A stretch of DNA of 59,422 nt from Burkholderiaceae bacterium (GTDB lineage: Bacteria > Pseudomonadota > Gammaproteobacteria > Burkholderiales > Burkholderiaceae_B). Location of the stretch: positions 1 to 59,422 of the forward strand of contig SCSG01000026.1 of the NCBI GenBank assembly GCA_004322135.1, given 5' to 3'. Below are positions 27,349 to 36,568 of the stretch, in pieces; position 1 is the first letter of the stretch, and each line of letters begins with the position of its first letter. The position numbers and the translations under genes were made by a program. The notes under the pieces are model-generated. The model was not told the DNA's origin and ran no database searches. It saw only the letters and a list, made by a program, of their open reading frames with translations.

Positions 27349-27546
27349 ATGCCCAAGATGAAAACCAAGCGGGCCGCAGCCAAGCGCTTCGAGGTCCGTG
27401 GTAGTGGGTCAATCAAGCGAGGTCAAGCGTTCAAGCGCCATATCCTCACCAAGAAAACCACCAAAAGCAAACGTCAGTTGCGCGGCTCCGTAGCCGTCCA
27501 TAAGACGAACGTTGCTTCGGTCAGGGCCATGATGCCCTATGCTTGA
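27349..27546 (+). CDS. rpmI: 50S ribosomal protein L35
   Basis: This 65-residue basic protein begins [20 protein letters not shown], the L35 signature, and ends with the conserved [18 protein letters not shown]. It lies 19 bp upstream of rplT, as in nearly all bacteria. Confidence 0.98.
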   Translation: MPKMKTKRAAAKRFEVRGSGSIKRGQAFKRHILTKKTTKSKRQLRGSVAVHKTNVASVRAMMPYA

Positions 27547-27565
27547 TTAACGGAGATCCATTACC

Positions 27566-27925
27566 ATGCCACGCGTAAAACGGGGCGTAACTGCCCGTGC
27601 TCGTCACAAAAAAGTCATTAGTTCCGCAAAAGGTTATCGCGGCCGCCGCGGTAACGTATTCCGTATCGCCAAGCAGGCAGTCATGCGGGCTGGGCAATAC
27701 GCCTACCGCGATCGCCGTAACAAGAAGCGTACATTCCGTGCCTTGTGGATTGCCCGCATCAACGCAGGTTGCCGTGAACTGGGTGTTACGTACAGCGTAT
27801 TCATTGCCGGTACGAAAAAAGCCTCGATCGAGCTCGACCGCAAAGTGTTGGCCGATATGGCTGTGAATGATAAGGCCGGGTTTGCGGCCATCGTTGCACA
27901 AGCTCAGGCAGCGCTGGCGGCATAG
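27566..27925 (+). CDS. rplT: 50S ribosomal protein L20
   Basis: This 119-residue protein begins [18 protein letters not shown] and is full length. L20 is an early 23S rRNA assembly protein and, in several bacteria, the translational repressor of its own operon. It is followed by a strong stem-loop before pheS. Confidence 0.98.
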   Translation: MPRVKRGVTARARHKKVISSAKGYRGRRGNVFRIAKQAVMRAGQYAYRDRRNKKRTFRALWIARINAGCRELGVTYSVFIAGTKKASIELDRKVLADMAVNDKAGFAAIVAQAQAALAA

Positions 27926-27948
27926 TCGATTCATATCGATTGCGCCAA

Positions 27949-28009
27949 CCGGAGCCGACCTCGGCTCCGGCGTTGTTTAGCTGGAACGGGGCTCCTTGCG
28001 GGCTCCGTT
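27949..28009 (+). terminator. Terminator or attenuator between rplT and pheS
   Basis: CCGGAGCCG (27949-27957) and CGGCTCCGG (27962-27970) form a perfect 9-bp stem with a 4-nt loop, followed by CGTTGTTT. Two more GGCTCC copies lie just downstream, in GGGGCTCC and GGGCTCCG, and could compete for the single upstream GGAGCC, so alternative structures are possible. No Phe-rich leader peptide is visible. Confidence 0.5.
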
Positions 28010-28033
28010 TGCATTTGGAAAAAGCGATAATCC

Positions 28034-29056
28034 ATGACACGTTCCGTTGATGACCTGATTCATCAGGCGACAGAATTGTTTGCGCAGGCGAACGAGGCCG
28101 CGGCACTTGAAAATGCCAAGGCCAGATTTCTGGGCAAGCAGGGGGCTTTGACGTCCTTGCTCCGGGGGCTGGCCCAGCTCGACCCCGAGGCGCGGCGGGC
28201 CGAAGGCGCACGCATTAACGAGGCCAAGCAGCAGATTGAAGCGCTGCTCAACGACCGCCGGGCTGAACTCGCCAGAGTTGAACTCGACAAGCGGCTGGCT
28301 TCCGAAGTGATTGACGTTTCCCTGCCAGGGCGCGGACGGAGCGCTGGTGGCATACACCCTGTCGTTCAAAGCTGGCAGCGGGTCGAGGCCATTTTCCGAT
28401 CGATTGGCTTTGATGTGGCTGATGGCCCCGAGATAGAGAACGACTGGACCAACTTCACGGCGCTGAACAATCCGGAGAATCATCCGGCGCGTTCCATGCA
28501 GGATACGTTCTATATCGATATGAAGGACGCTGGTGGCCTGCCGTTGCTGCTGCGCACGCATACCAGCCCGATGCAGGTTCGCTATGCACGCATGAACAAG
28601 CCGCCCATCAAGGTTATTGCTCCGGGGCGCACGTATCGTGTTGACAACGACGCCACGCATTCGCCCATGTTTCACCAGATTGAAGGGCTATGGATCGCCG
28701 AAGACATCTCCTTTGCCGACCTGAAAGGGGTGTACAGCAATTTCCTGCGGGCATTTTTCGAAACCGACGACCTGTCGCTACGGTTTCGTCCATCGTTTTT
28801 TCCTTTCACCGAGCCGTCGGCGGAAATCGACATGATGTTCACGTCCGGGCCTAACCAGGGGAAATGGCTGGAAATCTCAGGCTCTGGTCAAGTGCATCCT
28901 CAAGTGGTGCGCAATTATGGTCTTGACCCTGAGCGCTACATCGGGTTCGCGTTTGGCTCCGGCCTGGAGCGACTGACCATGCTGCGCTATGGGGTGAACG
29001 ACCTGCGCGAGTTTTTTGAGGGCGATTTGCGCTTTCTGCGCCAGTTCAATCGTTGA
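28034..29056 (+). CDS. pheS: Phenylalanyl-tRNA synthetase alpha subunit
   Basis: This 340-residue catalytic subunit of PheRS has an N-terminal coiled coil (about 1-85) and class II motifs: [11 protein letters not shown] (about 155), [14 protein letters not shown], the motif 2 region [18 protein letters not shown] (about 205), [15 protein letters not shown] and the motif 3 region [17 protein letters not shown] near 310. Its length matches the family. It lies 40 bp upstream of pheT. Confidence 0.98.
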   Translation: MTRSVDDLIHQATELFAQANEAAALENAKARFLGKQGALTSLLRGLAQLDPEARRAEGARINEAKQQIEALLNDRRAELARVELDKRLASEVIDVSLPGRGRSAGGIHPVVQSWQRVEAIFRSIGFDVADGPEIENDWTNFTALNNPENHPARSMQDTFYIDMKDAGGLPLLLRTHTSPMQVRYARMNKPPIKVIAPGRTYRVDNDATHSPMFHQIEGLWIAEDISFADLKGVYSNFLRAFFETDDLSLRFRPSFFPFTEPSAEIDMMFTSGPNQGKWLEISGSGQVHPQVVRNYGLDPERYIGFAFGSGLERLTMLRYGVNDLREFFEGDLRFLRQFNR

Positions 29057-29096
29057 TCATCCCTTCGCGCCTTGCTGTCAAACGGACCGACTCATT

Positions 29097-31508
29097 ATGC
29101 AATTTCCAGAATCCTGGCTACGTACTTTCGTTAATCCCGATCTCGATACGGACGAGCTCTCGCATCGCCTGACCATGGCGGGGCTGGAGGTCGAAGAGAC
29201 GGTGCCGGTTGCCCCCGCCTTCAGTGGTGTCGTGGTGGCCTGCATTGTTGATGTCGGCCCTCACCCGAATGCCGATCGGCTGCACGTTTGCCAAGTGGAT
29301 GATGGCTCCGGCTCCCCTTTGCAGATTGTCTGCGGCGCGCCCAACGCGGTTGCGGGCATCAAGGTCCCTCTGGCCCGTATTGGCGCGCGGCTTCCGGGGG
29401 ACGTAAAGATCAGCAAGGCCAAAATGCGTGGCGTCGAATCGTTCGGCATGCTTTGCTCAGGTCGCGAACTTGGCTTGTCCCAGGACCATGCCGGGCTGCT
29501 TGTACTGGACGCTGAGGCCGGCGTGGGCCAGCCAGTGCGCGAAGCCCTTGATCTGGACGACGCGGTCTTTACGATAAAGTTGACGCCAAACCGCGCGGAC
29601 TGCCTTTCCATTCTGGGCGTCGCGCGTGAAGTTGCCGCGCTGACCGGCGCACCACTGACTCTCCCCCATACCGAGCCGGTTCCGGTTGATCTGGAGGACC
29701 ACCTTTCGGTCGACGTCCTGGCGCCTGATTTGTGTGGCCGGTTTTCGGGGCGCATTGTCCGTGGCGTCAATGCGCGTGCCGCGACACCGCAATGGATGAA
29801 GTCGCGCCTCGAACGTGCGGGGCAACGCTCCATTTCGGCGTTGGTCGACATTTCCAACTACGTCATGCTTGAGCTTGGACGGCCGACCCACGTATTCGAC
29901 CTGCAGCGAATACGGAGCGGTCTGACTGTACGTTGGGCGCAAAAAGGCGAAACGCTGGAACTGCTGAACGGGCAAACCGTTGAGCTGGATCCGGATGTGG
30001 GAATCATAGCGGCTGACGGCGTCGTGGAAAGTCTGGCCGGCATCATGGGTGGCGAGGCCACCGCTGTCACGCTGGACACCACCGATATTTTCCTGGAAGC
30101 CGCATTCTGGTGGCCCGAAGCGATCATGGGTCGGGCCAAGCGCTACAAGTTCAGTTCCGAGGCCAGCCACCGCTTTGAGCGCGGGGTGGACTTCGGCTCG
30201 GTCAGGGAACATCTGGAACGCATGACCCGGCTGATCGTGGATATCTGCGGGGGCCACGCGGGCCCGATTGATGACCAGGTTGTCAATCTGCCTGCACGTG
30301 CTCCCGTAACCATGCGGTTGCAGCGTTGCCACAACATCCTGGGGGTGGCGGTGCCGCAGGCCGAGGTGGAGCGCATTTTCACCAGCCTGAATCTGCCGTT
30401 CACAGAGAGCAAGGGCGCTTATCATGTGACGCCGCCTTCTTATCGCTTTGATATTTCCATCGAGGAAGACTTGGTGGAAGAGATCGCGCGTATCTATGGC
30501 TTCGAGCGTATTCCCGACCGCCCACCGCTGGCCCGGGTAGAAATGCGCGTGGCGCCTGAAACCCTGCGCGGGCCACATTCGCTGCGCCGCATTCTCGCTG
30601 ATCTCGATTACCAGGAAGTCATCAATTTTTCTTTTGTCGAAGAGGTTTGGGAAACCGAATACGCCGGCAACACCGATCCCATCCGTCTGCTCAATCCTAT
30701 CGCCAGCCAACTGGCAGTCATGCGTTCCAGCCTGATTGCGGGTCTCGTTGCCAACATCTGCCACAACGCCAACCACAAGCAGAACCGGGTTCGTGTCTTT
30801 GAGCTGGGCCGTGTTTTCTCACGCGATGACCGGGTGTCCGATGGCGATCTGAGTGTTGCGGGGGTAAGCCAGCCGCAGCATCTGGCGGGCGCCGCCTGGG
30901 GTCCTGCATTCGAAGAGCAGTGGGGCGTGCCGACACGCAACGTCGATTTCTATGATGTAAAAATGGATATCGTGGCGTTGCTGGGCAAGCGCGCTTCGTC
31001 TCTGGTGTGCGTCGCTGCCGCCCATCCTGCTCTTCATCCTGGCCGTAGTGCCCGGTTGGTTCTGGATGGGCGTGATATCGGCTGGCTGGGAGAGCTGCAT
31101 CCACGCCTCGCGCAGCAAGCAGAACTCACCCATGCACCTGTAGTGTTCGAAGTTGACGTCGAGGCGATTTCCAGGGCCTGCCTGCCCGCCCCCGTTGCCT
31201 TGTCACGCCAGCCAGTGGTGGTGCGCGACCTGGCCATCTGGGTAAACGCGAAGGTTTCGTATCAGGATTTATCCGATACCCTTGCCCAAACCATCGCATC
31301 TAATGCTACTCTTGGTGTTGTCAAAGATATCCGACTCTTTGACATCTGGAGGGACAAGGCAGCAGGCGCTGCCTCGGAGAAGAGCATGGCTTTCCGATTC
31401 TGGCTTCAAGATTCCGAGACCACACTCGATGATGCCAGGGTGGAACGATGCATGAATCTGCTATTGGAAGCGCTGGCCAGCACTCATGGGGTGCGTCTGC
31501 GCGCGTAA
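29097..31508 (+). CDS. pheT: Phenylalanyl-tRNA synthetase beta subunit
   Basis: The start at 29097 gives the conserved MQFPESWLRTFVNPDLDTDEL and 803 residues; the longer in-frame extension overlaps pheS and is not family-like. Domains are an EMAP/tRNA-binding region (about 40-150), the B3/B4 editing domain (about 210-380), the B5 domain (about 400-475), a catalytic-like module (about 480-700) and the C-terminal anticodon-binding FDX-ACB domain beginning SRQPVVVRDLAIWVN (about 705-803). It forms the alpha2-beta2 enzyme with PheS. Confidence 0.98.
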   Translation: MQFPESWLRTFVNPDLDTDELSHRLTMAGLEVEETVPVAPAFSGVVVACIVDVGPHPNADRLHVCQVDDGSGSPLQIVCGAPNAVAGIKVPLARIGARLPGDVKISKAKMRGVESFGMLCSGRELGLSQDHAGLLVLDAEAGVGQPVREALDLDDAVFTIKLTPNRADCLSILGVAREVAALTGAPLTLPHTEPVPVDLEDHLSVDVLAPDLCGRFSGRIVRGVNARAATPQWMKSRLERAGQRSISALVDISNYVMLELGRPTHVFDLQRIRSGLTVRWAQKGETLELLNGQTVELDPDVGIIAADGVVESLAGIMGGEATAVTLDTTDIFLEAAFWWPEAIMGRAKRYKFSSEASHRFERGVDFGSVREHLERMTRLIVDICGGHAGPIDDQVVNLPARAPVTMRLQRCHNILGVAVPQAEVERIFTSLNLPFTESKGAYHVTPPSYRFDISIEEDLVEEIARIYGFERIPDRPPLARVEMRVAPETLRGPHSLRRILADLDYQEVINFSFVEEVWETEYAGNTDPIRLLNPIASQLAVMRSSLIAGLVANICHNANHKQNRVRVFELGRVFSRDDRVSDGDLSVAGVSQPQHLAGAAWGPAFEEQWGVPTRNVDFYDVKMDIVALLGKRASSLVCVAAAHPALHPGRSARLVLDGRDIGWLGELHPRLAQQAELTHAPVVFEVDVEAISRACLPAPVALSRQPVVVRDLAIWVNAKVSYQDLSDTLAQTIASNATLGVVKDIRLFDIWRDKAAGAASEKSMAFRFWLQDSETTLDDARVERCMNLLLEALASTHGVRLRA

Positions 31509-31520
31509 GGAGCTAAAACA

Positions 31521-31850
31521 ATGAATTCGGATCCGCGTACTCTGACCAAGGCCGAACTGGCCGAATTGCTGTTTGATCGTGTCGGTCTGAACAAGCGCGA
31601 AGCCAAAGATATTGTCGATACTTTCTTTGAGGAAATTCGCGATTCACTGGCGCGTGGCGTCGAAGTCAAATTGTCGGGCTTTGGGAACTTCCAGGTGCGT
31701 GACAAGCCACCGCGCCCGGGTCGCAATCCGAAAACGGGCGAAGTCATCCCCATTGAAGCACGCCGGGTTGTCACGTTTCACGCCAGCCAGAAGCTGAAAA
31801 GCGCGGTCGAGCCGGCCGGTGGATCCCCGTCTGCGGCGACGGCGGGCTGA
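31521..31850 (+). CDS. ihfA: Integration host factor alpha subunit
   Basis: This 109-residue DNA-bending protein has the HU/IHF fold: [25 protein letters not shown], the [22 protein letters not shown] arm with the intercalating Pro, and [13 protein letters not shown]. It lies 12 bp after pheT, the standard proteobacterial order. IHF would be expected to help the sigma-54 glnK promoter and curli regulation. Confidence 0.97.
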   Translation: MNSDPRTLTKAELAELLFDRVGLNKREAKDIVDTFFEEIRDSLARGVEVKLSGFGNFQVRDKPPRPGRNPKTGEVIPIEARRVVTFHASQKLKSAVEPAGGSPSAATAG

Positions 31851-31934
31851 GCCAGCAAATCGCCTCGAATGCGCACACGCTCATTCGAGCCATTCGATCT
31901 CCGACCAGCCTTTTACTCGGCATAAAATTCTCAC

Positions 31935-32336
31935 ATGAGTCAACCCGATACACCCGTCATCTTGCCGCCGATTCCGGCCAAGCGCTACTTCACCATAGGT
32001 GAAGTCAGCGATCTGTGCTGCGTCAAGCCCCACGTGTTGCGCTATTGGGAGCAGGAGTTCACGCAGCTTAAGCCCGTGAAGCGCCGCGGAAATCGCCGCT
32101 ATTACCAGCATCATGAAGTGTTGCTGATTCGTCGCATCCGCGATCTTCTTTACGAGCAGGGCTTCACGATCAGCGGGGCTCGAAACAGGCTGGGCGATAC
32201 GCGTGAGGCACCGCCACACGATCAGGATGCGGCCGTGCGTCTAAGCGGGCAAGAGTTTCAGGCGCTGCGTGCCGACCTCGTTGGCGCCCGTGACGTGCTT
32301 GCCCAGGTTCTGGCAGAACAACAGCCTTCCGACTGA
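31935..32336 (+). CDS. MerR-family transcriptional regulator
   Basis: This 133-residue protein has a MerR winged-helix domain (RYFTIGEVSDLCCVKPHVLRYWEQEFTQLKP, about 17-50), continuing GNRRYYQHHEVLLIRRIRDLLYEQGFTISGAR, then a short coiled coil. It is the small MerR-like protein commonly found downstream of ihfA. No metal-binding Cys pair is seen in the C-terminus, so the effector is unknown. Confidence 0.92.
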   Translation: MSQPDTPVILPPIPAKRYFTIGEVSDLCCVKPHVLRYWEQEFTQLKPVKRRGNRRYYQHHEVLLIRRIRDLLYEQGFTISGARNRLGDTREAPPHDQDAAVRLSGQEFQALRADLVGARDVLAQVLAEQQPSD

Positions 32337-32360
32337 TTGCAGACCCTGGGCGTGCGTTGA

Positions 32361-32382
32361 ACCCGTGGTGGGAACCACGGGT
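32361..32382 (+). terminator. Terminator-like hairpin after merR
   Basis: ACCCGTGGT (32361-32369), loop GGGA and ACCACGGGT (32374-32382) form a perfect 9-bp stem, 25 bp after the merR stop. It lies between convergent genes and could serve both strands; no long T-run follows. Confidence 0.6.
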
Positions 32383-32391
32383 GTGCTTTCC

Positions 32392-33495
32392 CTATTGCAG
32401 TGCCACCAGGCGTCCGATGAAAAGGATGGGGCCTTTGGGAGCTTTCGGCGGCGTTGCGGTGCGCGTTTCCTGGGTAATTTCAAAGAGCTGACCCGCCGGC
32501 AGGCTGCCTGCCACCGTTTTTGACACCATCGCGGCGTGATTCGGGTTCAACTCGGCCAGAAGGCGGGGTGCTTCCGTGTCCGCATGCGTCCATAAATACA
32601 CCACCGCATTAGCCGGAATATCGATTTTTACCTTAGGCGTCAGGACGAGATCACCTGCGGGATCGAACGTGACTATCCACCCAGGCGTAGATGTCTGGCC
32701 TGGGGCCTGCAGGATGGCGGCGAGCGTTGTGTGAGGTGTAGAACCTGGCGCAGGTGCCTCTGACATTGGCGGCGACGTCAGCAATGCGGGGGTTGCGGGT
32801 AGCACTGGCGAGATTGAAGCAGGCGGTTCGGGTTGCCCGGGTTGCGTCGATGGAAGCGCAGATGGTGGTGCGGGCGGCGTGGAAGGAGTTGTTGTGTGCG
32901 TTGACTCTGCGGCGATTGTCGGGGCGGGCGTTGCCTGGGAAGAAGACGCTTTGCCGGACGCGGAGGTTGCTGCTACCGGGACCGACACGACAGTTTCGAC
33001 CTTGGCGGTGGGGCGCATCGTTATTGTTGCCACGAACAGTGCAGCCAGCACCACGATAGCCACGATGGCAATAACGAGCCACAGCCGGGTTCGGGGTCGG
33101 CGAGGCAAGTCGGCGTCCGACGCGTTCCTCGATTTGCCCTGGTCGGCGCCGTGTCGTGGCAGGCGGTCGGCGCCCCGGATGGCCGTTGTTGCTGCGTCAG
33201 GGGCGGCTGTCGTCGGCGGTCTGGCGGTTGTTCCCGCAGCGGCTGCGCTGGGGCGCAGCGGGACGGTGGTTTCATGCCCCAGAGCTGTCTGTACTTGCAG
33301 CAGCAGCCTGGCCGAGGGCTCAACCGCAGGCAGCTGATCGGCCAGCGCAAGGAAGCGGTCTTCCCACTTGAGGGCGCTTACGACGGCATCGAAACTGGAA
33401 CCGAAAAGTTCCTGTGCCTGGGCTGCCTCCCGCAGATTCAACAAGCCGAGCGAGTATTCGGCGGTAAAAAATTGGTTAAAGCTGGTGTTGCTCAT
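32392..33495 (-). CDS. RskA-like anti-sigma factor
   Basis: This 367-residue single-pass membrane protein has a cytoplasmic anti-sigma region (about 1-100, MSNTSFNQFFTAEYSLGLLNL), one membrane helix (about 143-165), a long Pro/Thr/Ala/Ser periplasmic linker (about 170-265) and an anti-sigma-K-type C-terminal domain ending GPILFIGRLVALQ. I see no clear zinc-binding HxxxCxxC motif. It overlaps the sigma-factor gene by 4 bp, which supports partner identity. Release presumably needs regulated proteolysis by an unidentified signal. Confidence 0.85.
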   Translation of the reverse strand: MSNTSFNQFFTAEYSLGLLNLREAAQAQELFGSSFDAVVSALKWEDRFLALADQLPAVEPSARLLLQVQTALGHETTVPLRPSAAAAGTTARPPTTAAPDAATTAIRGADRLPRHGADQGKSRNASDADLPRRPRTRLWLVIAIVAIVVLAALFVATITMRPTAKVETVVSVPVAATSASGKASSSQATPAPTIAAESTHTTTPSTPPAPPSALPSTQPGQPEPPASISPVLPATPALLTSPPMSEAPAPGSTPHTTLAAILQAPGQTSTPGWIVTFDPAGDLVLTPKVKIDIPANAVVYLWTHADTEAPRLLAELNPNHAAMVSKTVAGSLPAGQLFEITQETRTATPPKAPKGPILFIGRLVALQ

Positions 33496-34019
33496 GCAGA
33501 TTCCACTTCCGACAAGACAGCGAGTGCAGCATGCACTTGCGTTTTAATCTGCGCCTGCGGCACATGGGTCAGCGTTGCAATCTGTTCATAATTCAGGCCA
33601 TGGTAGTAGGCCATGAGGATAGGCAGGCGTTGTGCGGGGTCCAGTTCATTGAGCTTGCCTATGATCCCGGGCGGGTCTTCTGCGTTTGATGGTAGCGGCA
33701 AATCGTCTTGCCAATTGGTTTTTAGTGCCGGTGACGAGCGTCCCATCTGGCTGAGACGGTTCATGACGCGATAGCGCATAATGCTGTAGATCCACGCTCT
33801 GGCTGTGCCGACGTCCCGATCATAGCTTGACGCATTTTTCCAGATCAATATGAACGTATCGCGTACGATGGCTTCGGCAGCGCTGTTGTCGGCCAGCATA
33901 CGGGCTGCCAGTGCCAGCATGTGCGGCGCTTCCTGATTGAATAAGTCGCGCAGCGAGGTCTGGTTGCCTTGTGCACAGGCCGCGAGCGTAGTTTCGTAAT
34001 CAAAAACGTGAGCAAGCAT
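33492..34019 (-). CDS. ECF-family RNA polymerase sigma factor (SigK-like)
   Basis: This 175-residue protein has sigma region 2 (about 20-90, with DNSAAEAIVRDTFILIWKNASSYDRDVGTARAWIYSIMRYRVMNRL) and region 4 (about 115-170, LDPAQRLPILMAYYHGLNYEQIATLTHVPQAQIKTQVH). It starts behind GGAG and is divergent from the Atm1-like gene across a 92-bp gap. The regulon is unknown. Confidence 0.9.
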   Translation of the reverse strand: MLAHVFDYETTLAACAQGNQTSLRDLFNQEAPHMLALAARMLADNSAAEAIVRDTFILIWKNASSYDRDVGTARAWIYSIMRYRVMNRLSQMGRSSPALKTNWQDDLPLPSNAEDPPGIIGKLNELDPAQRLPILMAYYHGLNYEQIATLTHVPQAQIKTQVHAALAVLSEVESA

Positions 34020-34060
34020 CGAATCTCCAGTTTTCCAGGGGAGAGCGCCTATTGTATTAG

Positions 34061-34074
34061 GTACTATATGGATA
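34061..34074. promoter_or_regulatory. Promoter/operator element shared with the suf operon
   Basis: GTACTATATGGATA lies 38 bp upstream of the Atm1-like gene. The identical 14 bases lie at 35980-35993, where they carry the -10 of the suf promoter. The shared sequence suggests common control by the Rrf2 regulator of this cluster; it also sits in the divergent region of the ECF sigma gene. Confidence 0.55.
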
Positions 34075-34111
34075 TCGGCTTTGGAGGCCGTCTTTTTTTC
34101 TGATCCCGAGC

Positions 34112-35923
34112 ATGAAATTCAGCCATATCGGCCCCGCACCGAAACGCCGCGACGATGTCCAGACCATCAGGTCGTTGCTTCCATACATCTGGCTGTTCAA
34201 GGAACGGGTCCTTCTGGCCCTGGGCTGTCTCGTGGCGGCCAAGGTGGCCAGCGTACTGCTGCCGATTTATCTCAAGGAGATTGTCGATCAGCTTGGCGTG
34301 CGGCAAACCTTGCTTGTCCTTCCTGTTGCGGCGTTGTTGGGTTATGGTCTTGCGCGTCTGTCCAGCAGCCTTTTTGGTGAATTGCGCGATGCGCTGTTCG
34401 CACGGGTTACCCAAGGCGCCATCCGCCGCATTGCCACGCGCCTGTTCGAGCATTTGTTTGGCCTTTCCATGCGGTTTCATTTGCAGCGGCAAACTGGCGG
34501 GTTAAGCCGTGATATCGAGCGCGGCACTAAAGGTATTGGCTTTCTGCTTAACTTCACGGTGTTCAACATACTGCCCACGTTGCTCGAAATTGCGATGGTG
34601 GCGGCAGTGCTGTTGTGGCGTTATGACTTTCGGTTTGCGGTGGTAACGCTGGGTACCATTGCGGCTTACATTGGGTTCACGCTGTTGTTGACCGAAAAGC
34701 GTATGGTGTACCGGCGCAGCATGAACGAATTGGACAGCCAGGCCAACAGTAAGGCTATCGACGCCCTGCTCAACTATGAAACAGTCAAGTATTTTGGCAA
34801 CGAGAAATACGAAATAAGTCGCTATGACAGTAACCTGGAAAAATGGGTTGATTCCGCTGTCAAAAACCAGGTGTCACTGAACTTCCTGAATGTTGGGCAG
34901 GCCACCATCATCACCACGGGTGTCACGCTGCTGCTGTGGCTGTCCGCCGCCGGGGTTGTCAGCGGTACCATGACGGTGGGCGATGTGGTGCTGGTATCTG
35001 CTTATCTTACCCAGCTTTACGCCCCCCTTAATTTCCTGGGCTTCGTCTATCGCGAGATCAAGCATTCGCTGGCCGATATGGAGCGCATGTTTGGTCTGCT
35101 GAAAGAAAGTGAAGAAGTGGCCGACAAACCTGGCGCCCCTGCACTGAAGATTGACCGGGCGTCCATTCAGCTTGAAAATGTAAATTTTAGTTATGAACCG
35201 AACCGCCAGATACTTTTTGGCGTCAGCTTCTCGATTCCAGCAGGGAAAACACTGGCCGTGGTGGGTGCGTCCGGAGCCGGCAAGTCGACGCTGGCACGCT
35301 TGCTGTTTCGGTTTTATGACGTCAGCGGCGGTTCGATACGCGTCAATGGCATTGACGTGCGTGACGTGAGCCAAGAGAGCCTACGCAGCCATGTCGGCAT
35401 CGTGCCGCAGGATACCGTACTGTTCAATGACAGTATCCTGTACAACATCGCCTATGGCGATCCGGCAGCAACACGGGCGGACATCATGCGGGCCGCCCAA
35501 GCGGCGCACATCCATGATTTTGTTATGACATTGCCCATGGGGTATGACACCCCGGTGGGCGAGCGCGGCCTGAAACTCTCGGGTGGTGAAAAACAGCGCG
35601 TGGCCATCGCACGCACGCTGCTCAAGAACCCTCCCATATTGATTTTCGACGAGGCCACCAGCGCGCTGGACACACGCACAGAACGGGCTATTCAGGACGA
35701 ACTGACGCAAATCGCGCGTAATCGCACGACGCTTATCATTGCGCACAGGCTGTCCACCGTGATCGATGCCGATGAAATTGTTGTCCTGGACAATGGCCGT
35801 GTGGTTGAACAGGGTTCGCATCATGAACTGCTGCGACAGGGCGGTCGATATGCCCGAATGTGGACGATGCAGCAGTCCGGGCAGGACGAGCAGGAAGTGG
35901 ATGCAGTGGGGGGTGTTGTGTGA
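34112..35923 (+). CDS. Atm1/HMT1-type ABC exporter (half-transporter)
   Basis: This 603-residue homodimer-forming exporter has six membrane helices (about 20-320) and the Atm1 fingerprint: RFHLQRQTGGLSRDIERGTKGI (about 125), DALLNYETVKYFGNEKYE (about 215) and NFLGFVYREIKHSLADMERMF (about 308). The ATPase domain has Walker A (GASGAGKST), the signature LSGGEKQR and Walker B (ILIFDEATSAL). Bacterial Atm1 relatives export glutathione-bound metals or sulfur species. Its position next to the SUF operon and the shared promoter element fit a role in iron-sulfur or metal homeostasis. Confidence 0.9.
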   Translation: MKFSHIGPAPKRRDDVQTIRSLLPYIWLFKERVLLALGCLVAAKVASVLLPIYLKEIVDQLGVRQTLLVLPVAALLGYGLARLSSSLFGELRDALFARVTQGAIRRIATRLFEHLFGLSMRFHLQRQTGGLSRDIERGTKGIGFLLNFTVFNILPTLLEIAMVAAVLLWRYDFRFAVVTLGTIAAYIGFTLLLTEKRMVYRRSMNELDSQANSKAIDALLNYETVKYFGNEKYEISRYDSNLEKWVDSAVKNQVSLNFLNVGQATIITTGVTLLLWLSAAGVVSGTMTVGDVVLVSAYLTQLYAPLNFLGFVYREIKHSLADMERMFGLLKESEEVADKPGAPALKIDRASIQLENVNFSYEPNRQILFGVSFSIPAGKTLAVVGASGAGKSTLARLLFRFYDVSGGSIRVNGIDVRDVSQESLRSHVGIVPQDTVLFNDSILYNIAYGDPAATRADIMRAAQAAHIHDFVMTLPMGYDTPVGERGLKLSGGEKQRVAIARTLLKNPPILIFDEATSALDTRTERAIQDELTQIARNRTTLIIAHRLSTVIDADEIVVLDNGRVVEQGSHHELLRQGGRYARMWTMQQSGQDEQEVDAVGGVV

Positions 35924-35956
35924 TGGACCCGCGTGGCGAATGTGCGGCAAATCTAA

Positions 35957-35993
35957 TTGACAAATACAGTACTAAAACAGTACTATATGGATA
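35957..35993 (+). promoter_or_regulatory. suf operon promoter with overlapping inverted/direct repeat operator
   Basis: TTGACA (35957-35962), an 18-bp spacer and TACTAT (35981-35986) form a strong promoter. Over its spacer and -10 lies CAGTACTAAAACAGTACTA (35968-35986), two copies of the palindrome AGTACT 11 bp apart, which looks like a repressor site. The Rrf2-family product of the first gene is the obvious candidate, giving autoregulation. The right half is shared with the Atm1 promoter region. Confidence 0.65.
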
Positions 35994-36070
35994 CTTTCCG
36001 AGCGGTTGTTCTATTAACTTCGAACGATACAACCAGCCACTTTGCACAACTACCGGTAACCAAGTCACCC

Positions 36071-36568
36071 ATGTTGCGAGTCAGTAAAATTATTGATTAT
36101 GGCACGTTGGTCCTCACCCACATGGCCAGTTACCCACAACGCTATTTTAGCGCAGCGGATCTGGCTGGCATTCTGGGGGTTGGCCTGCCAACGATCAGCA
36201 AGGTATTGAAGACACTGGGGCACCACGATCTTGTGCGCAGTATGCGCGGCGCGCATGGTGGTTATGTGCTTAGCCGGCCGGCAGAAAAAATTTCCATTGC
36301 TCAAGTTGTCGACGCCCTGGACGAGCAGCCATTCGGGCTTACCGAATGCAGCGCGACCCCCGGGTCGTGCAGCTTCGAATCCGACTGCCGCATCAAGTCG
36401 AACTGGCTGCGCATCAACAACATCGTGCGGCGCACTCTTGAAGATATCAGTATTGCCGATATGACTCGGCCCATACATGTACACACACCTACGCATCCTG
36501 AACTAGAGGTTTTATCGCATGAAAACAGCGACCGAAACAGCGACCGAAAAAATCGACTCGTTCCTTGA
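36071..36568 (+). CDS. sufR: Rrf2-family regulator of the SUF iron-sulfur system
   Basis: The start at 36071 gives [19 protein letters not shown], the family N-terminus, and 165 residues. It has a winged helix ([30 protein letters not shown]), the wing [14 protein letters not shown], and the cluster-binding loop with Cys93, Cys100 and Cys106 (spacing 6 and 5), as in IscR-like sensors. It should sense [Fe-S] status and control sufBCDSUT. The C-terminal tail ([17 protein letters not shown]) overlaps sufB by 50 bp and contains a 12-bp tandem duplication. The symbol is by function; this type is distinct from cyanobacterial SufR. Confidence 0.88.
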   Translation: MLRVSKIIDYGTLVLTHMASYPQRYFSAADLAGILGVGLPTISKVLKTLGHHDLVRSMRGAHGGYVLSRPAEKISIAQVVDALDEQPFGLTECSATPGSCSFESDCRIKSNWLRINNIVRRTLEDISIADMTRPIHVHTPTHPELEVLSHENSDRNSDRKNRLVP

